Positions 24,881 to 32,685 of a stretch of DNA of 64,000 nucleotides are shown piece after piece. Under the pieces are notes generated by a model, which was not told the origin of the DNA, ran no database searches, and saw only the letters and a list, made by a program, of their open reading frames with translations. This stretch comes from Actinocorallia herbida (lineage in GTDB: Bacteria > Actinomycetota > Actinomycetes > Streptosporangiales > Streptosporangiaceae). The stretch covers positions 8,804,001-8,868,000 of the forward strand of contig NZ_RJKE01000001.1 of the NCBI RefSeq assembly GCF_003751225.1. The letters are read 5' to 3'. Every line of letters starts with the position of its first letter. Position 1 is the stretch's first letter. A program made the translations under genes and the position numbers.

Positions 24881-25824
24881 CACTGCAAGAGGTCCGTGAA
24901 GCGGTCGTCGATCCGCGACTTGATGTCGACCTTCGCCGGGATGAGCCCGAGCGCGGCGAACCCGTCGGCGATCTCCTGGATCTCGTCGCCGATCGCGGGG
25001 GTCACGGGGGCGAGCGCCTTGGCGCTGCGCTCAAGCGCGCGGGCGGCCACGGGCTCTTCGAGCTTGAGCTCCGGTGCGATCAGCTTGACCCGCTCGTCCG
25101 GGTTGGCGATGCCCCAGTCGGTGACCTCGCGGTAGCTCTTCACGTACTCGCGGATCAGGTCGCCCTTCTCCTCGAGCGCCTTGGGCGAGACGAGCAGGTA
25201 CTCGCGGTTGTTGGCGAGTCCGGTCGCGTCGGCGAGGACCTGCACGCCCTCGTACTGGGCGAGGGAGAAGTACGGGTCCCAGATGATCCAGGCGTCCACC
25301 TGGTCGTTGTCGAAGGCGGGCCGGGCCTCGGCGGGCTTGAGGTACTGGACCTGGATGTCCTCGATCTTCATCCCGTTGGCTTCCAGGAGCTTCACCAGGA
25401 GCCAGTTGACGTTCGAGCCCTTGTTGAGAGCGACCTTCTTGCCCTTGAGGTCCTTGAAGGACTTGTAGCCGCTCTTCTCCTTGACGAGGACCGCCTCGCC
25501 CTGCGGGACCGGCTCCGAGGTTGCGATGATCTTGAAGTCGGTCTGCGCGGCGGCCGCGAAGATCGGCGGGGCCTCGCCCGTCTGGCCGATGTCGATCGCG
25601 CCCGCCTTGAGCGCCTCGGTGAGCGCGGGGCCGCTCTCGAACAGCGACCACTGGGCGTCCGCGGCTTCGCCCTTGGCCTTGACGAGGCTCTGGCCGCCGA
25701 ATCTCTGATAACCGATCTTCAGCTGCGCGGCGCCTGCTTCCGTCTCCTCACCTCCTCCACAGGCGGTGGTGAGGCTGCCCAGAAGGGCGAGCACGCCGAA
25801 GACGACGGTGAGGCGGCGGCGCAT
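24880..25824 (-). CDS. ssuA: Aliphatic sulfonate/nitrate-type ABC transporter substrate-binding lipoprotein
   Basis: 314 residues. A lipoprotein signal (hydrophobic run, then LTTAC with Cys22) anchors it to the outer face of the membrane. The mature part is a type II periplasmic-binding fold close to SsuA: LKIGYQRFGGQSLVKAKG, GAIDIGQTGEAPPIFAAAA, KVALNKGSNVNWLLVKLLEANG and VDAWIIWDPYFSLAQYE are family features. Likely ligands are organosulfonates. ATG 25824 has AAGGAG. First gene of the leftward transporter operon; an imperfect inverted repeat in an AT-rich promoter region precedes it. Confidence 0.87.
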   Translation of the reverse strand: MRRRLTVVFGVLALLGSLTTACGGGEETEAGAAQLKIGYQRFGGQSLVKAKGEAADAQWSLFESGPALTEALKAGAIDIGQTGEAPPIFAAAAQTDFKIIATSEPVPQGEAVLVKEKSGYKSFKDLKGKKVALNKGSNVNWLLVKLLEANGMKIEDIQVQYLKPAEARPAFDNDQVDAWIIWDPYFSLAQYEGVQVLADATGLANNREYLLVSPKALEEKGDLIREYVKSYREVTDWGIANPDERVKLIAPELKLEEPVAARALERSAKALAPVTPAIGDEIQEIADGFAALGLIPAKVDIKSRIDDRFTDLLQ

Positions 25825-25865
25825 GGGGGGCTCCTTGTGGGAACGCTGCAATTGCGCCGCAGCCT

Positions 25866-25893
25866 ACCTGTATAACCTACCGTTTGTATAGGT
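25866..25893. promoter_or_regulatory. AT-rich imperfect inverted repeat upstream of ssuA
   Basis: ACCTGTATA (25866-25874) and TATAGGT (25887-25893) form an inverted repeat with one extra base, in the short AT-rich gap between the membrane protein stop and the ssuA start. It is a candidate promoter/operator for sulfur-source control. Confidence 0.42.
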
Positions 25894-26535
25894 TTAGTGG
25901 GTTTTGACGGGCAACGCCCTTGTCGAACCGACCAAGGTCGCGACGATTCCGGTCTGGAGCACGAGCTCGCCGAGGTTGCTGATCCAGAAGTGGGCGAACC
26001 CGACCCCCGCCGCGACGAACATCGTCACCGCGCCCGCGAACAGCCACGGAACGCCGGCCTTTCGCCAGACGACGGCGCCGATGACACCGAGCACGATGAT
26101 CGTGGCGATCGCGGCCATCGGCGGGCCGCCCGGCTCGGCGTGGACATAGCGCAGGGCGTCGGCGTAGGTCTCGGGCTTCAGGTGCAGCCCGAACGCCTCG
26201 GTGACGAGGCCCAGCACGACCAGGACGGCCGCGAGGACCCCCGCGCCCGCGAGCACCGGCGTGCCGACCGAGACGCCCAGCCGGCGCGCGAGAAGGGCGC
26301 CGATGACGACGAGTAGCGGCGTGAACAGGGCGTGGATCCAGTACCGCGGGACGTTGACGGCCTCGAGTGCGTCACCGAATCCGAGGACGGACCCTACGGC
26401 GATCGCCCCGTTGTCATAGGCGAGTCCCACAGTGAGGACGGCGAGGGCGATGCCGACAGGGGTACGCGTACGTGCCGCCTCGACGGCGAGGCCAAGGAGG
26501 CAGAGACAAACGACGGCCATGAGGACGGAGACCAT
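25894..26535 (-). CDS. Integral membrane protein, unknown
   Basis: 213 residues, six to seven predicted spans, with few charged residues in the membrane. Distinctive pieces are LAYDNGAIAVGSVLGFGDAL, PRYWIHALFTPLLVVIGALL and GFAHFWISNLGELVLQTG. No family is recognised with confidence. GGGG lies seven bases before ATG 26535. It is upstream of, and in the same direction as, the sulfonate-type transporter, with a 69-base gap that holds an apparent promoter, so it may be separate from that operon. Confidence 0.7.
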   Translation of the reverse strand: MVSVLMAVVCLCLLGLAVEAARTRTPVGIALAVLTVGLAYDNGAIAVGSVLGFGDALEAVNVPRYWIHALFTPLLVVIGALLARRLGVSVGTPVLAGAGVLAAVLVVLGLVTEAFGLHLKPETYADALRYVHAEPGGPPMAAIATIIVLGVIGAVVWRKAGVPWLFAGAVTMFVAAGVGFAHFWISNLGELVLQTGIVATLVGSTRALPVKTH

Positions 26536-26548
26536 GGATCAACCCCAT

Positions 26549-26565
26549 GTTTCCTTAAGAGAAAC
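26549..26565. promoter_or_regulatory. Inverted repeat GTTTC-N7-GAAAC upstream of the membrane protein gene
   Basis: GTTTC (26549-26553) and GAAAC (26561-26565) surround a CTTAAG core, 14 bases upstream of ATG 26535. A promoter-region operator is possible; the arms are short. Confidence 0.3.
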
Positions 26566-26628
26566 GGCGTATCCATCGGGACCCTAGGTGGCCGCGGTCT
26601 CCGCAGGCAAGCCCCCATCCCTACGCGT

Positions 26629-27624
26629 CTAGCCCCCGCCCGTGGGCGGCTTCAGCGCCGGCCACCACGCGAGGAGATCGTCCGGGTGGTAGGCCGCCTC
26701 GAGCTCCAGCAGGCCCGACACCTCCGGATGGCGGCGGCCCGCCTCCCACGTCCGCTGCCGCGACGGGGGGTCGAGCACCAGCACGCGGGTGTCGCCGAGC
26801 AGCGGGATGTCGGCCGGGACCCCCTCGTTCCAGACCGTCTCGCCGTGCGCGTCGGCCAAGTCCCACCACCCCTCGACGGGCGGCAGTGCCGGCGCCGAGT
26901 CGGCGTCGCCGAACGCGGCGACCCAGCCGGGGTGTGGCGCCCGCCCGGGCATCTCGACGCCCACGAGCAGCCCCGCGAGCAGCGTGTGGAGCTGGAAATT
27001 GTCCGTGACGCCGCGCATCGTCACCGTCCAGCCACGCCGGGAGGGCCGGTGCAGCACCAGCAGCGACTCGCCGTCCAGCACCCGGCGCAGCTCCTGCACG
27101 TCGCGCAGCGCGTCGCAGTGGACGACCGCCCGGTCCACCGCCTCGTCGAAGTCGGCGACCGCGGCCCGGGTCGCCGGGGAGTGCAGCAGCAGCGCCAGCG
27201 CGCCCTGTGCGAACCGCGGCAGCGCGTACCAGCACTGCATCGAGATCATCGCCCGGTCGCCCATGAGGGCCCGTGTCCGCTCCCAGATCCGCGGCGCGGG
27301 CCCCGCCGCGGCGGGCGGCGGGCGGCCGTCCCAGGCCTCGGCGAACGCCATCGCGCCCGCGGCCACCCCGCCGAGCCGCGCCACCAGGGGGATGCCGTCG
27401 GCGTCCGCGCCGCGCCCTGCCAGCGCCCCCGCGAGTGCCGCGAGCCAGCCGCCGCGCTCCGGCAGGACCTCGGCCGCGGTGTCGACGAGCAGGTTCGCGG
27501 CCGCCGTCAGCTCGTCTTTCGGCGCGGCGGCGGCCAGGGGCATGACCCCCTCCAGCCGCTCCCTGAAGTCCGGCGCACCCTCCCGCGCGGCCTCGGCGAG
27601 CGACCGGCAGGCACGCAGCAACAT
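26629..27624 (-). CDS. Hypothetical soluble protein, divergent partner of a macro-domain gene
   Basis: 331 residues from ATG 27624, with GGGGAG five bases upstream. Alanine- and leucine-rich helical N-terminal half (LLVDTAAEVLPERGGWLAAL), then a Trp-rich, mixed C-terminal half (GWTVTMRGVTDNFQLHTLLA, GWWDLADAHGETVWNEGV, LLAWWPALKPP). No catalytic motif, signal peptide or membrane span is seen and no family is recognised. Longer in-frame starts up to 28287 would overlap the macro-domain gene antisense and are unlikely. It shares a short divergent promoter region containing a perfect inverted repeat with the macro-domain gene. Confidence 0.7.
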   Translation of the reverse strand: MLLRACRSLAEAAREGAPDFRERLEGVMPLAAAAPKDELTAAANLLVDTAAEVLPERGGWLAALAGALAGRGADADGIPLVARLGGVAAGAMAFAEAWDGRPPPAAAGPAPRIWERTRALMGDRAMISMQCWYALPRFAQGALALLLHSPATRAAVADFDEAVDRAVVHCDALRDVQELRRVLDGESLLVLHRPSRRGWTVTMRGVTDNFQLHTLLAGLLVGVEMPGRAPHPGWVAAFGDADSAPALPPVEGWWDLADAHGETVWNEGVPADIPLLGDTRVLVLDPPSRQRTWEAGRRHPEVSGLLELEAAYHPDDLLAWWPALKPPTGGG

Positions 27625-27715
27625 GACGGCTCCCCGGAAGACGGCGAATGCTGGGCGCCGTTCGAGCACGGTCCATCCACTGGTGACGGCGTTGCCCGGA
27701 CGCTGTTCGGATGGT

Positions 27716-27731
27716 ACGTCAGACGTGACGT
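27716..27731. promoter_or_regulatory. Perfect inverted repeat ACGTCA-GACG-TGACGT in divergent promoter region
   Basis: The 6+4+6 inverted repeat lies centrally in the 165 bases between the unknown protein (start 27624) and the macro-domain gene (start 27790) and is followed by another partial copy (CAATGACG). It is a candidate operator controlling both genes; no regulator gene is adjacent. Confidence 0.5.
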
Positions 27732-27789
27732 CCAATGACGGGCGTGGCGGGCGGGGAACCCGTGCGACGGCTTTATTGAAGGGACCGGA

Positions 27790-28299
27790 ATGGACATCGT
27801 GCTCGTCCAGGGGGACATCACCGAGGCGCGGGTCGACGCCGTCGTCAACGCGGCGAACTCGTCGCTGCTCGGCGGAGGCGGCGTCGACGGGGCCATCCAC
27901 CGCAAGGGCGGACCCGCGATCCTCGCCGCGTGCCGGGAGATCCTCGCCACCACCCACCCCGAGGGGCTGCCCACCGGCCAGGCCGTCGCCACCGTGGCGG
28001 GCGACCTGCCTGCGCGCTGGGTGATCCACACGGTCGGCCCCGTCTGGTCGGCCTCCGAAGACCTCGCGCCCCTGCTCGCGTCCTGCTACCGGGAGTCCCT
28101 CCGCGTCGCCGACGCGCTCGGCGCCCGGACCGTCGCGTTCCCCGCCGTCTCCGCCGGCGTCTACGGCTGGCCCATGGACGACGCCGCCCGCATCGCCCTC
28201 ACCACCGTCCGGACGACCCCGTCGCGGATCGCCGAGGCTCGGTTCGTCCTCTTCGATCCGGAGGCCCATGCGGCGTTCCGCGCCCATCTCCCCCGCTGA
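27790..28299 (+). CDS. Macro-domain protein, probable O-acetyl-ADP-ribose deacetylase
   Basis: 169 residues, a single MacroD-type macro domain covering the whole protein. It binds ADP-ribose and probably hydrolyses O-acetyl-ADP-ribose or removes mono-ADP-ribose from proteins. Motifs are VVNAANSSLLGGGGVDGAIH (the Asn and Gly-rich loop near residues 20-40), LPARWVIHTVGP and FPAVSAGVYGWPMDDAA, all typical of the catalytic MacroD class. ATG 27790 has GAAGGGA six bases upstream. It is transcribed alone toward the tRNA genes. Confidence 0.92.
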   Translation: MDIVLVQGDITEARVDAVVNAANSSLLGGGGVDGAIHRKGGPAILAACREILATTHPEGLPTGQAVATVAGDLPARWVIHTVGPVWSASEDLAPLLASCYRESLRVADALGARTVAFPAVSAGVYGWPMDDAARIALTTVRTTPSRIAEARFVLFDPEAHAAFRAHLPR

Positions 28300-28375
28300 C
28301 GCTCCGTTGCCTCGGCGAAAAACCCCAGCTCAGGGCGTCATCGAGTCCGTGGATCTCCCCTGTCTGGAATCCGAG

Positions 28376-28405
28376 TTGGCACTACCCACCAGCATCGCCT
28401 AAGCT
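28376..28405 (+). promoter_or_regulatory. Probable housekeeping promoter for the tRNA pair
   Basis: TTGGCA (28376-28381) and TAAGCT (28400-28405) are separated by 18 bases, a good match to a sigma-70-type promoter. They lie 48 bases upstream of tRNA-Asp, after the macro-domain gene. Confidence 0.5.
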
Positions 28406-28453
28406 TTTCCACGTTGCCCCGGAGCGAAGCGCAAGCCCCGGGAGCAGCACCAA

Positions 28454-28527
28454 GGTCCTGTGGAGCAGTTGGAGTGCTCGCCACCCTGTCAAGGTGGAGG
28501 TCGCGGGTTCAAGTCCCGTCAGGACCG
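28454..28527 (+). tRNA. tRNA-Asp (anticodon GTC)
   Basis: 74 bases. The acceptor stem GGTCCTG pairs with CAGGACC, followed by discriminator G. The anticodon loop contains GTC flanked by CCACC/GGTGG arms and the T arm reads CGGGTTCAAGTCCCG. The 3' CCA is not encoded. It is 14 bases upstream of tRNA-Phe and probably cotranscribed. Confidence 0.95.
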
Positions 28528-28541
28528 CTTCTCTTTATCAC

Positions 28542-28618
28542 GGCCAGGTAGCTCAGTTGGTACGAGCGACCGCCTGAAAAGCGGTAGGTCGGCGGTTCGA
28601 CCCCGCCCCTGGCCACCA
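28542..28618 (+). tRNA. tRNA-Phe (anticodon GAA)
   Basis: The acceptor stem GGCCAGG pairs with CCTGGCC, then discriminator A and an encoded CCA (28616-28618). The anticodon stem CCGCC/GCGG frames a loop with GAA, and the T arm reads GGCGGTTCGACCCCGCC (slightly imperfect). It is followed six bases later by a strong terminator. Confidence 0.94.
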
Positions 28619-28623
28619 GCATC

Positions 28624-28665
28624 AGAGGCCCAGTCCGGCATCCGGACTGGGCCTCTTGCGTTTTT
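28624..28665 (+). terminator. Rho-independent terminator after the tRNA genes
   Basis: A perfect 15-base-pair stem (28624-28638 with 28642-28656) with a three-base CAT loop is followed by TGCG and TTTTT, a textbook intrinsic terminator for the rightward tRNA transcript. Confidence 0.93.
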
Positions 28666-28792
28666 GGGGTTGGTTGCTGGACTTGGTGCGTGTTTGGGGC
28701 AAATGGGCAAAAAGATGTGGGGTGGGGGGTTCGGGGCGGTGGGGTGGGCAATGGGGTTCTTGAAGGTGCTCGGTCCTAGGTGGAGGTGAGTG

Positions 28793-29296
28793 ATGGCCCG
28801 GGAGACACGGAAGCAGGGCGTGGAGGACGAAGCGGAGATCACGGCGCCGGGGGGCGCGCGTGCGGGCGTCGGCGAAGAGGGCGCGGAGGGGGTCGTGAGA
28901 ACGGGGTCCAGTGCGACGTTGAGTGGGCCGCATGCGGTGGGCGAGGAGTATTACAACCTGCCGCGGGCGCACTTCAAGACGGGGCATCCGCATGGGAAGA
29001 CGTCGTCTTGGGTGGTGGTCGTGACGGCGATCGTGGCACTGGTCGTGGGAGCGGTCGCGTTCGTCCTGCACGCGTGGGTGCTGATGTGGATCTGCGCGGT
29101 GATCGCGGTGCTGTGCTTCCCCGCGGGGCTCGCCGTGAAGATCATGGACGACACGGTGAGCTGGGGGGCGCCCACGCCGGGGAGCATTCCGCGCGGGCAG
29201 ATCATCCGTGGCGCCAACCAGATCCACGACCGCGACCGGCGCTCCTTCGAGGAGGCCCGCGAAACCTCGCGGGAGCAGACGAAGCAGCACCACTGA
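28793..29296 (+). CDS. Small two-span membrane protein, unknown
   Basis: 167 residues. An acidic disordered N-terminal region (EDEAEITAPGGARAGVGEEG) leads to two closely spaced spans (about 72-92 and 94-114) and a polar C-terminal tail rich in Arg/Glu and ending in His. ATG 28793 has GGAGG six bases upstream; GTG 28790 is the alternative. No family recognised. The N-terminal third is less GC-biased at third positions than the neighbours, so the exact start is less sure than the membrane part. Confidence 0.7.
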   Translation: MARETRKQGVEDEAEITAPGGARAGVGEEGAEGVVRTGSSATLSGPHAVGEEYYNLPRAHFKTGHPHGKTSSWVVVVTAIVALVVGAVAFVLHAWVLMWICAVIAVLCFPAGLAVKIMDDTVSWGAPTPGSIPRGQIIRGANQIHDRDRRSFEEARETSREQTKQHH

Positions 29297-29310
29297 CCCC
29301 GGAACATGCC

Positions 29311-29342
29311 GAAGGCCCCACGGGAGGTTCCGTGGGGCCTTC
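29311..29342. terminator. Bidirectional hairpin terminator
   Basis: GAAGGCCCCACGG (29311-29323) pairs perfectly with CCGTGGGGCCTTC (29330-29342) across a six-base loop. It lies between a rightward and a leftward gene and overlaps the stop of the latter. Confidence 0.82.
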
Positions 29343-29568
29343 AGGGCTTTCTGGGCACCGTGCAGGGCGGCTGGTGGCAGGTCGTCTGGCGCTGGTCGGA
29401 GAGCGCCTGACAGGCCCGGCAGGAGTAGGTGCGGTGCCCGCCCGTCGCGGGCGAGCACCGGCAGGGCCGCCAGCCCACCAGGACCCGGCCGGGGCCGAGC
29501 AGGTGGCCGTAAGGACAGGCCACCGGGAACCCGTCGGGGCCGCTCGCCCACAGAGATTCCGTTTCCAT
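29341..29568 (-). CDS. Small cysteine-rich (zinc-ribbon-like) protein
   Basis: 75 residues from ATG 29568. Cys/His pairs are spaced like a treble zinc site: VACPYGH near 19, WRPCRC near 37, YSCRACQ near 50 and HQPPC near 66. It is small and soluble, with no recognised family. The frame is open far upstream, but that part overlaps the MBL-fold gene antisense. A LexA-like sequence lies 15 bases before the start, and the gene ends in the bidirectional hairpin. A metal-binding or nucleic-acid-binding role is inferred only from the cysteines. Confidence 0.58.
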   Translation of the reverse strand: METESLWASGPDGFPVACPYGHLLGPGRVLVGWRPCRCSPATGGHRTYSCRACQALSDQRQTTCHQPPCTVPRKP

Positions 29569-29582
29569 GGCTCCAGAGCTTA

Positions 29583-29598
29583 TCGAACACTGTTTCGA
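29583..29598. promoter_or_regulatory. LexA-box-like sequence
   Basis: TCGAAC-ACTG-TTTCGA matches the actinobacterial SOS box (TCGAAC-N4-GTTCGA) at 11 of 12 fixed positions. It lies upstream of the small Cys-rich gene (start 29568, leftward) and after the stop of the MBL-fold gene. One core mismatch makes real LexA binding uncertain. Confidence 0.3.
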
Positions 29599-29624
29599 AA
29601 GCCGGAAGCCGGGAGCACTTCCGA

Positions 29625-30245
29625 TCAGAGCGTGACGTTCTCGCCGATGCCGAGCCGGACGTACTCCGAGCCGATCAGCCCGCCCAGGATCGAGTCGGTG
29701 ACGTTCGTGCCGATGTCGCTCAGCAGGACGTCGTGGATCGGGTGGACGAGCGCGGGCGCGACCTCGTTGATGAAGTCCGCGGCCTCGCCGAGCTTGAGCC
29801 ACGGCGCGCTCACCGGCGCGAGAAGGGTCGACACCGGGGCCTCGGGAACGGTCAGCGCGTCACCCGGGTGGAAGATCCCGTCCACCAGGTAGCCGACGTT
29901 CTCGATCACCGGGATCGAGGCGTGGATCACCGCGTGCTCCTCGCCGACCACCGCGAAGGAGAGCCCGGCGGCCTCGACCACGTCGCCGTGGCGGACCGCG
30001 GTGAACTCGAGGTCGCCGAGCGGCTCGGCGAGCGAAGGCGGCCCGTAGATCGCCAGGTCGGGGCGCTTGCGGCGCAGGTCGCGCAGCACGTCGGGCTGAA
30101 TGTGGTCGAAGTGCAGATGGGTGATCAGGACCGCGTCGGCGTCGATCAGCGGGTCCTCGCCGGAGAAGGCGCCCGGGTCGATGACGACCCGTCCCTCGGA
30201 CGTCTCGAACCGGACACAGGCGTGGGCGAATTTCGTCAGCTGCAT
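29625..30245 (-). CDS. MBL-fold metal-dependent hydrolase (UlaG-like)
   Basis: 206 residues. Metal ligands are in THLHFDHI (HxHxDH near 43), a later His in EEHAVIH, Asp in FHPGDALTV and His in ALVHPIHD. The overall pattern (MQLTKFAHACVRFE..., RVVIDPGAFSG) is that of UlaG-type lactamase-fold hydrolases common in actinobacteria. Substrate is unknown. The start could also be ATG 30257 or 30254; ATG 30245 gives the family N-terminus. It is divergent from the large membrane protein gene. Confidence 0.83.
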   Translation of the reverse strand: MQLTKFAHACVRFETSEGRVVIDPGAFSGEDPLIDADAVLITHLHFDHIQPDVLRDLRRKRPDLAIYGPPSLAEPLGDLEFTAVRHGDVVEAAGLSFAVVGEEHAVIHASIPVIENVGYLVDGIFHPGDALTVPEAPVSTLLAPVSAPWLKLGEAADFINEVAPALVHPIHDVLLSDIGTNVTDSILGGLIGSEYVRLGIGENVTL

Positions 30246-30360
30246 GACCCCCATCATCACGAACGTCCCGGTGCCGCCCACAGCCGACCCGGGGAACCCC
30301 GGAGGAACCTGAGTACGAGAGCGGATGTCCCGGCCGGGGTGCGAAAGCCACCATTGCGGC

Positions 30361-32451
30361 ATGGACCACGCATCCGGCCCCCCGCGCGGCTGTCCCGCCT
30401 GCGGCTGCCTCGTCTCCGATCCCGCCGCCACGCGCTGCGGCTTCGTGTACTGCCGTGCGCCCCTCGACGGTCCCGCGGCAGAGGAACTGGGCGTCCTGCG
30501 GGCCGAGTCCCTCGCCCTCGACGCCGAGGAGCACACCCTGCGCGGCAGGCTCGCCGAGATCGGGGCCCGCCGCGGGGAGCTGTGGGCGCGCCGGTCCGTC
30601 CTGCTGGGCGCGGCCGCGCAGGGTCCGGAGCTGGGCCGCAGGAGCGCGCGGGACCTGCTGCTGGTGGTCGGCGCCGGGCTGACCGGGCTCGCGGCCCTGG
30701 TCTTCACGGTGGTGAGCTGGGGTGTGCTCGGGCCGGGCGGCAGGGCGGCGGTGCTCACCGCGCTCGCGGCGGTGGCGCTGGCGCTCCCGTGGCCGCTCGC
30801 ACGGCGCGGGATGGGCGCGACCGCGGAGTCCGCCGCCGGGATCGGACTGCTGCTGACGCTGCTGGAGTGCTACGCGGTGCGTCAGGCGGCTCCGGGGATG
30901 GATCCCGGCTGGTTCCATGCGGTGAGCGCGCTTGTGATCACCGTGCTGTGGTCGGCGTACGCGCGCTGGGCTCCGGTGCGGCTTCCCGGTGCCGCGGCGG
31001 TGGTCTCCGCGCAGTTCCCGCTGCCGTTGACCGTCGCCGCGCTGGACGGCGGGCCGCTCGCCCAGACCGCCGCCTTCCTCGGCAACGCCCTGCTCGGGGC
31101 GCTTCTGCTGCTGCGCGCCGTCCCCGTGCGCGTGCGACGCGCGTCGATCGCCTCCGCGTGCGTCTCCTTCGCCGTCGTCCTCGGCATCCTCCTCGTCCAC
31201 GGCTTCTACGCGACGAACGGGGAACTCAAGGCGACGTTGAGCCTGATCCCCTTCCTGATCGCGGCCGTCGTCCTCGCGTCCTTTTGGGCCTCCCGGGTGC
31301 ACGAGCTCTTCGCCTTGGCGGGGGCGCTCTCCTTCGTCCTGACCCTCGCCCTGCCGCTGGCGAACCTCTCCTTCCGCGACCACTTCCCGACCGCCTTCGC
31401 CCTTGCCGCCTTGCCCCCGCTCGTGGTGGCCGCCCTCCGGACCCCGCCCTTCCCCGACGGTCTGCGCCGCGCCTTCGGCATCGCCTCCCGGTTCGGAGAG
31501 AACTCCTACAGGGCCATCGCGTGGATCTTCCTCACGGCCGTCGGCGTCCTTGCGGTCGTGGACGTCCTGCCCGTACTGCTCTCCCGCCACGAGACCGCCT
31601 CCGGGTGGACGCCCGGGCTCCTCGCCGCGGTCGCCGCGGGATTCGCGCTGGAGCGGCTGCCCGCCCCCGCCGTCGCGGCCGGGGCCGCCGCCGCTTCCGC
31701 GCTCCCGTCCGCCGCCGGATTCGGCACGGTCGCGACCGCGCTGTGGTTCGCCGCCCTGTTCCTCGCGCTGCTCGTCCCGGCCGCCCTGCGCCGTGCCGCG
31801 GGTCCCGGTGAGGGCCTCGCGGCGCTCGTCGCGGCCTGGACGGCGGCCGAGCACGCCGGGCCCGACCTGGCCCTCCCGGTGGCGGCGGGGACCCTCCTGG
31901 CCCTGATCGCCGCCTCCGCCCGGGCCCGCACCCCCTTGATCCGCGTCCTGACGGGCGCGGGTGCGGCCCTCTGGGCAGGGGTCACCGCGTACTACGCCTT
32001 CGAGACGGTGAACTGGGATGTCCCCGTCGAAGCACTCACGCTTCCCGTCGCCGTGGGCGCCCTCCTTGTCGGGCACGTCTGGCGGGCCTCCCTGCCCTCC
32101 TCGTGGACGACGTACGGGCCGGGGGTCATCTTGGCGCTCCTCCCGACGCTGATCCTTCTCGCCGAGGACTCGGGGCCCACCCGTCCGCTTCTCCTCGGGG
32201 CGGGATCCCTCGCGATCCTGCTCGCGGGGGTGAGGCTGCGGCTTCAGGCCCCGGCCGTCATGGGCGCCGTCGTCCTGGTCCTGGACGCCGCCGACACGGC
32301 CGCGCCCTACGCCGTCCGGGTCTGGGAAGCCGTCCCGCAATGGCTGCCCCTCGGGGCCGCCGGTCTGCTGCTGCTCGTCCTCGGCGCCACCTACGAGCGG
32401 CACCTCGCGCGGGCCAGGAGCCTGCGCGCCTCCCTGACGGCCATGCGCTGA
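30361..32451 (+). CDS. Large polytopic membrane protein with N-terminal zinc ribbon (SCO7613-like)
   Basis: 696 residues from ATG 30361 (ATG 30325 would add 12). The N-terminus holds a Cys cluster (CPACGCLVSDPAATRCG...YC), a short coiled region (EELGVLRAESLALDAEEHTL) and then roughly 18 or more hydrophobic spans to the end. This matches the actinobacterial family of zinc-ribbon plus DUF2157-like many-span proteins represented by SCO7613, as I recall it. The function is unknown. It converges on the tiny zinc-protein pair only three bases after its stop. Confidence 0.78.
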   Translation: MDHASGPPRGCPACGCLVSDPAATRCGFVYCRAPLDGPAAEELGVLRAESLALDAEEHTLRGRLAEIGARRGELWARRSVLLGAAAQGPELGRRSARDLLLVVGAGLTGLAALVFTVVSWGVLGPGGRAAVLTALAAVALALPWPLARRGMGATAESAAGIGLLLTLLECYAVRQAAPGMDPGWFHAVSALVITVLWSAYARWAPVRLPGAAAVVSAQFPLPLTVAALDGGPLAQTAAFLGNALLGALLLLRAVPVRVRRASIASACVSFAVVLGILLVHGFYATNGELKATLSLIPFLIAAVVLASFWASRVHELFALAGALSFVLTLALPLANLSFRDHFPTAFALAALPPLVVAALRTPPFPDGLRRAFGIASRFGENSYRAIAWIFLTAVGVLAVVDVLPVLLSRHETASGWTPGLLAAVAAGFALERLPAPAVAAGAAAASALPSAAGFGTVATALWFAALFLALLVPAALRRAAGPGEGLAALVAAWTAAEHAGPDLALPVAAGTLLALIAASARARTPLIRVLTGAGAALWAGVTAYYAFETVNWDVPVEALTLPVAVGALLVGHVWRASLPSSWTTYGPGVILALLPTLILLAEDSGPTRPLLLGAGSLAILLAGVRLRLQAPAVMGAVVLVLDAADTAAPYAVRVWEAVPQWLPLGAAGLLLLVLGATYERHLARARSLRASLTAMR

Positions 32452-32454
32452 CCG

Positions 32455-32685
32455 CTAGGACGGCCGGGGCACCACCCGCGGGCCGGCCGACAGGGGGTCG
32501 TGCTCCTTGCCGGTACCGCCGCACATCCGGCACGGCTCGTCCACCCGGACCCAGCCGATCACCCCGTCGGCCTCCCGGCGCGGCATCTCCGGCCGCCACC
32601 AGCCCGTCCCCAGGCAGAACCGGCACGGCACGTCCGACCTGTCGCACCAGCGGCAGGAGTCGAGGCCGCACCTGTCGGGGATCAC
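32455..32685 (-). CDS. DnaJ-type cysteine-rich zinc mini-protein, second of pair
   Basis: 76 residues. Two CxxCxGxG-type motifs, CRFCLGTG and CRMCGGTG, are separated by PRREADGVIGWVRVDEP, with an extra CGLDSCRWC at the N-terminus. These repeats bind zinc in DnaJ and in small DnaJ-like zinc proteins. GTG 32685 overlaps the stop of the preceding gene (GTGA); GTG 32691 is possible. Nearly every codon ends in G or C, so it is real coding sequence. The shared PRREADG-x-W core shows it duplicated from, or with, its neighbour. There is no J-domain. Function unknown. Confidence 0.72.
   Translation of the reverse strand: MIPDRCGLDSCRWCDRSDVPCRFCLGTGWWRPEMPRREADGVIGWVRVDEPCRMCGGTGKEHDPLSAGPRVVPRPS

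Noticed and set aside
28460-28842. Several open frames across the tRNA genes (both strands)
   Set aside because: They overlap tRNA-Asp, tRNA-Phe and the terminator and lack codon bias.
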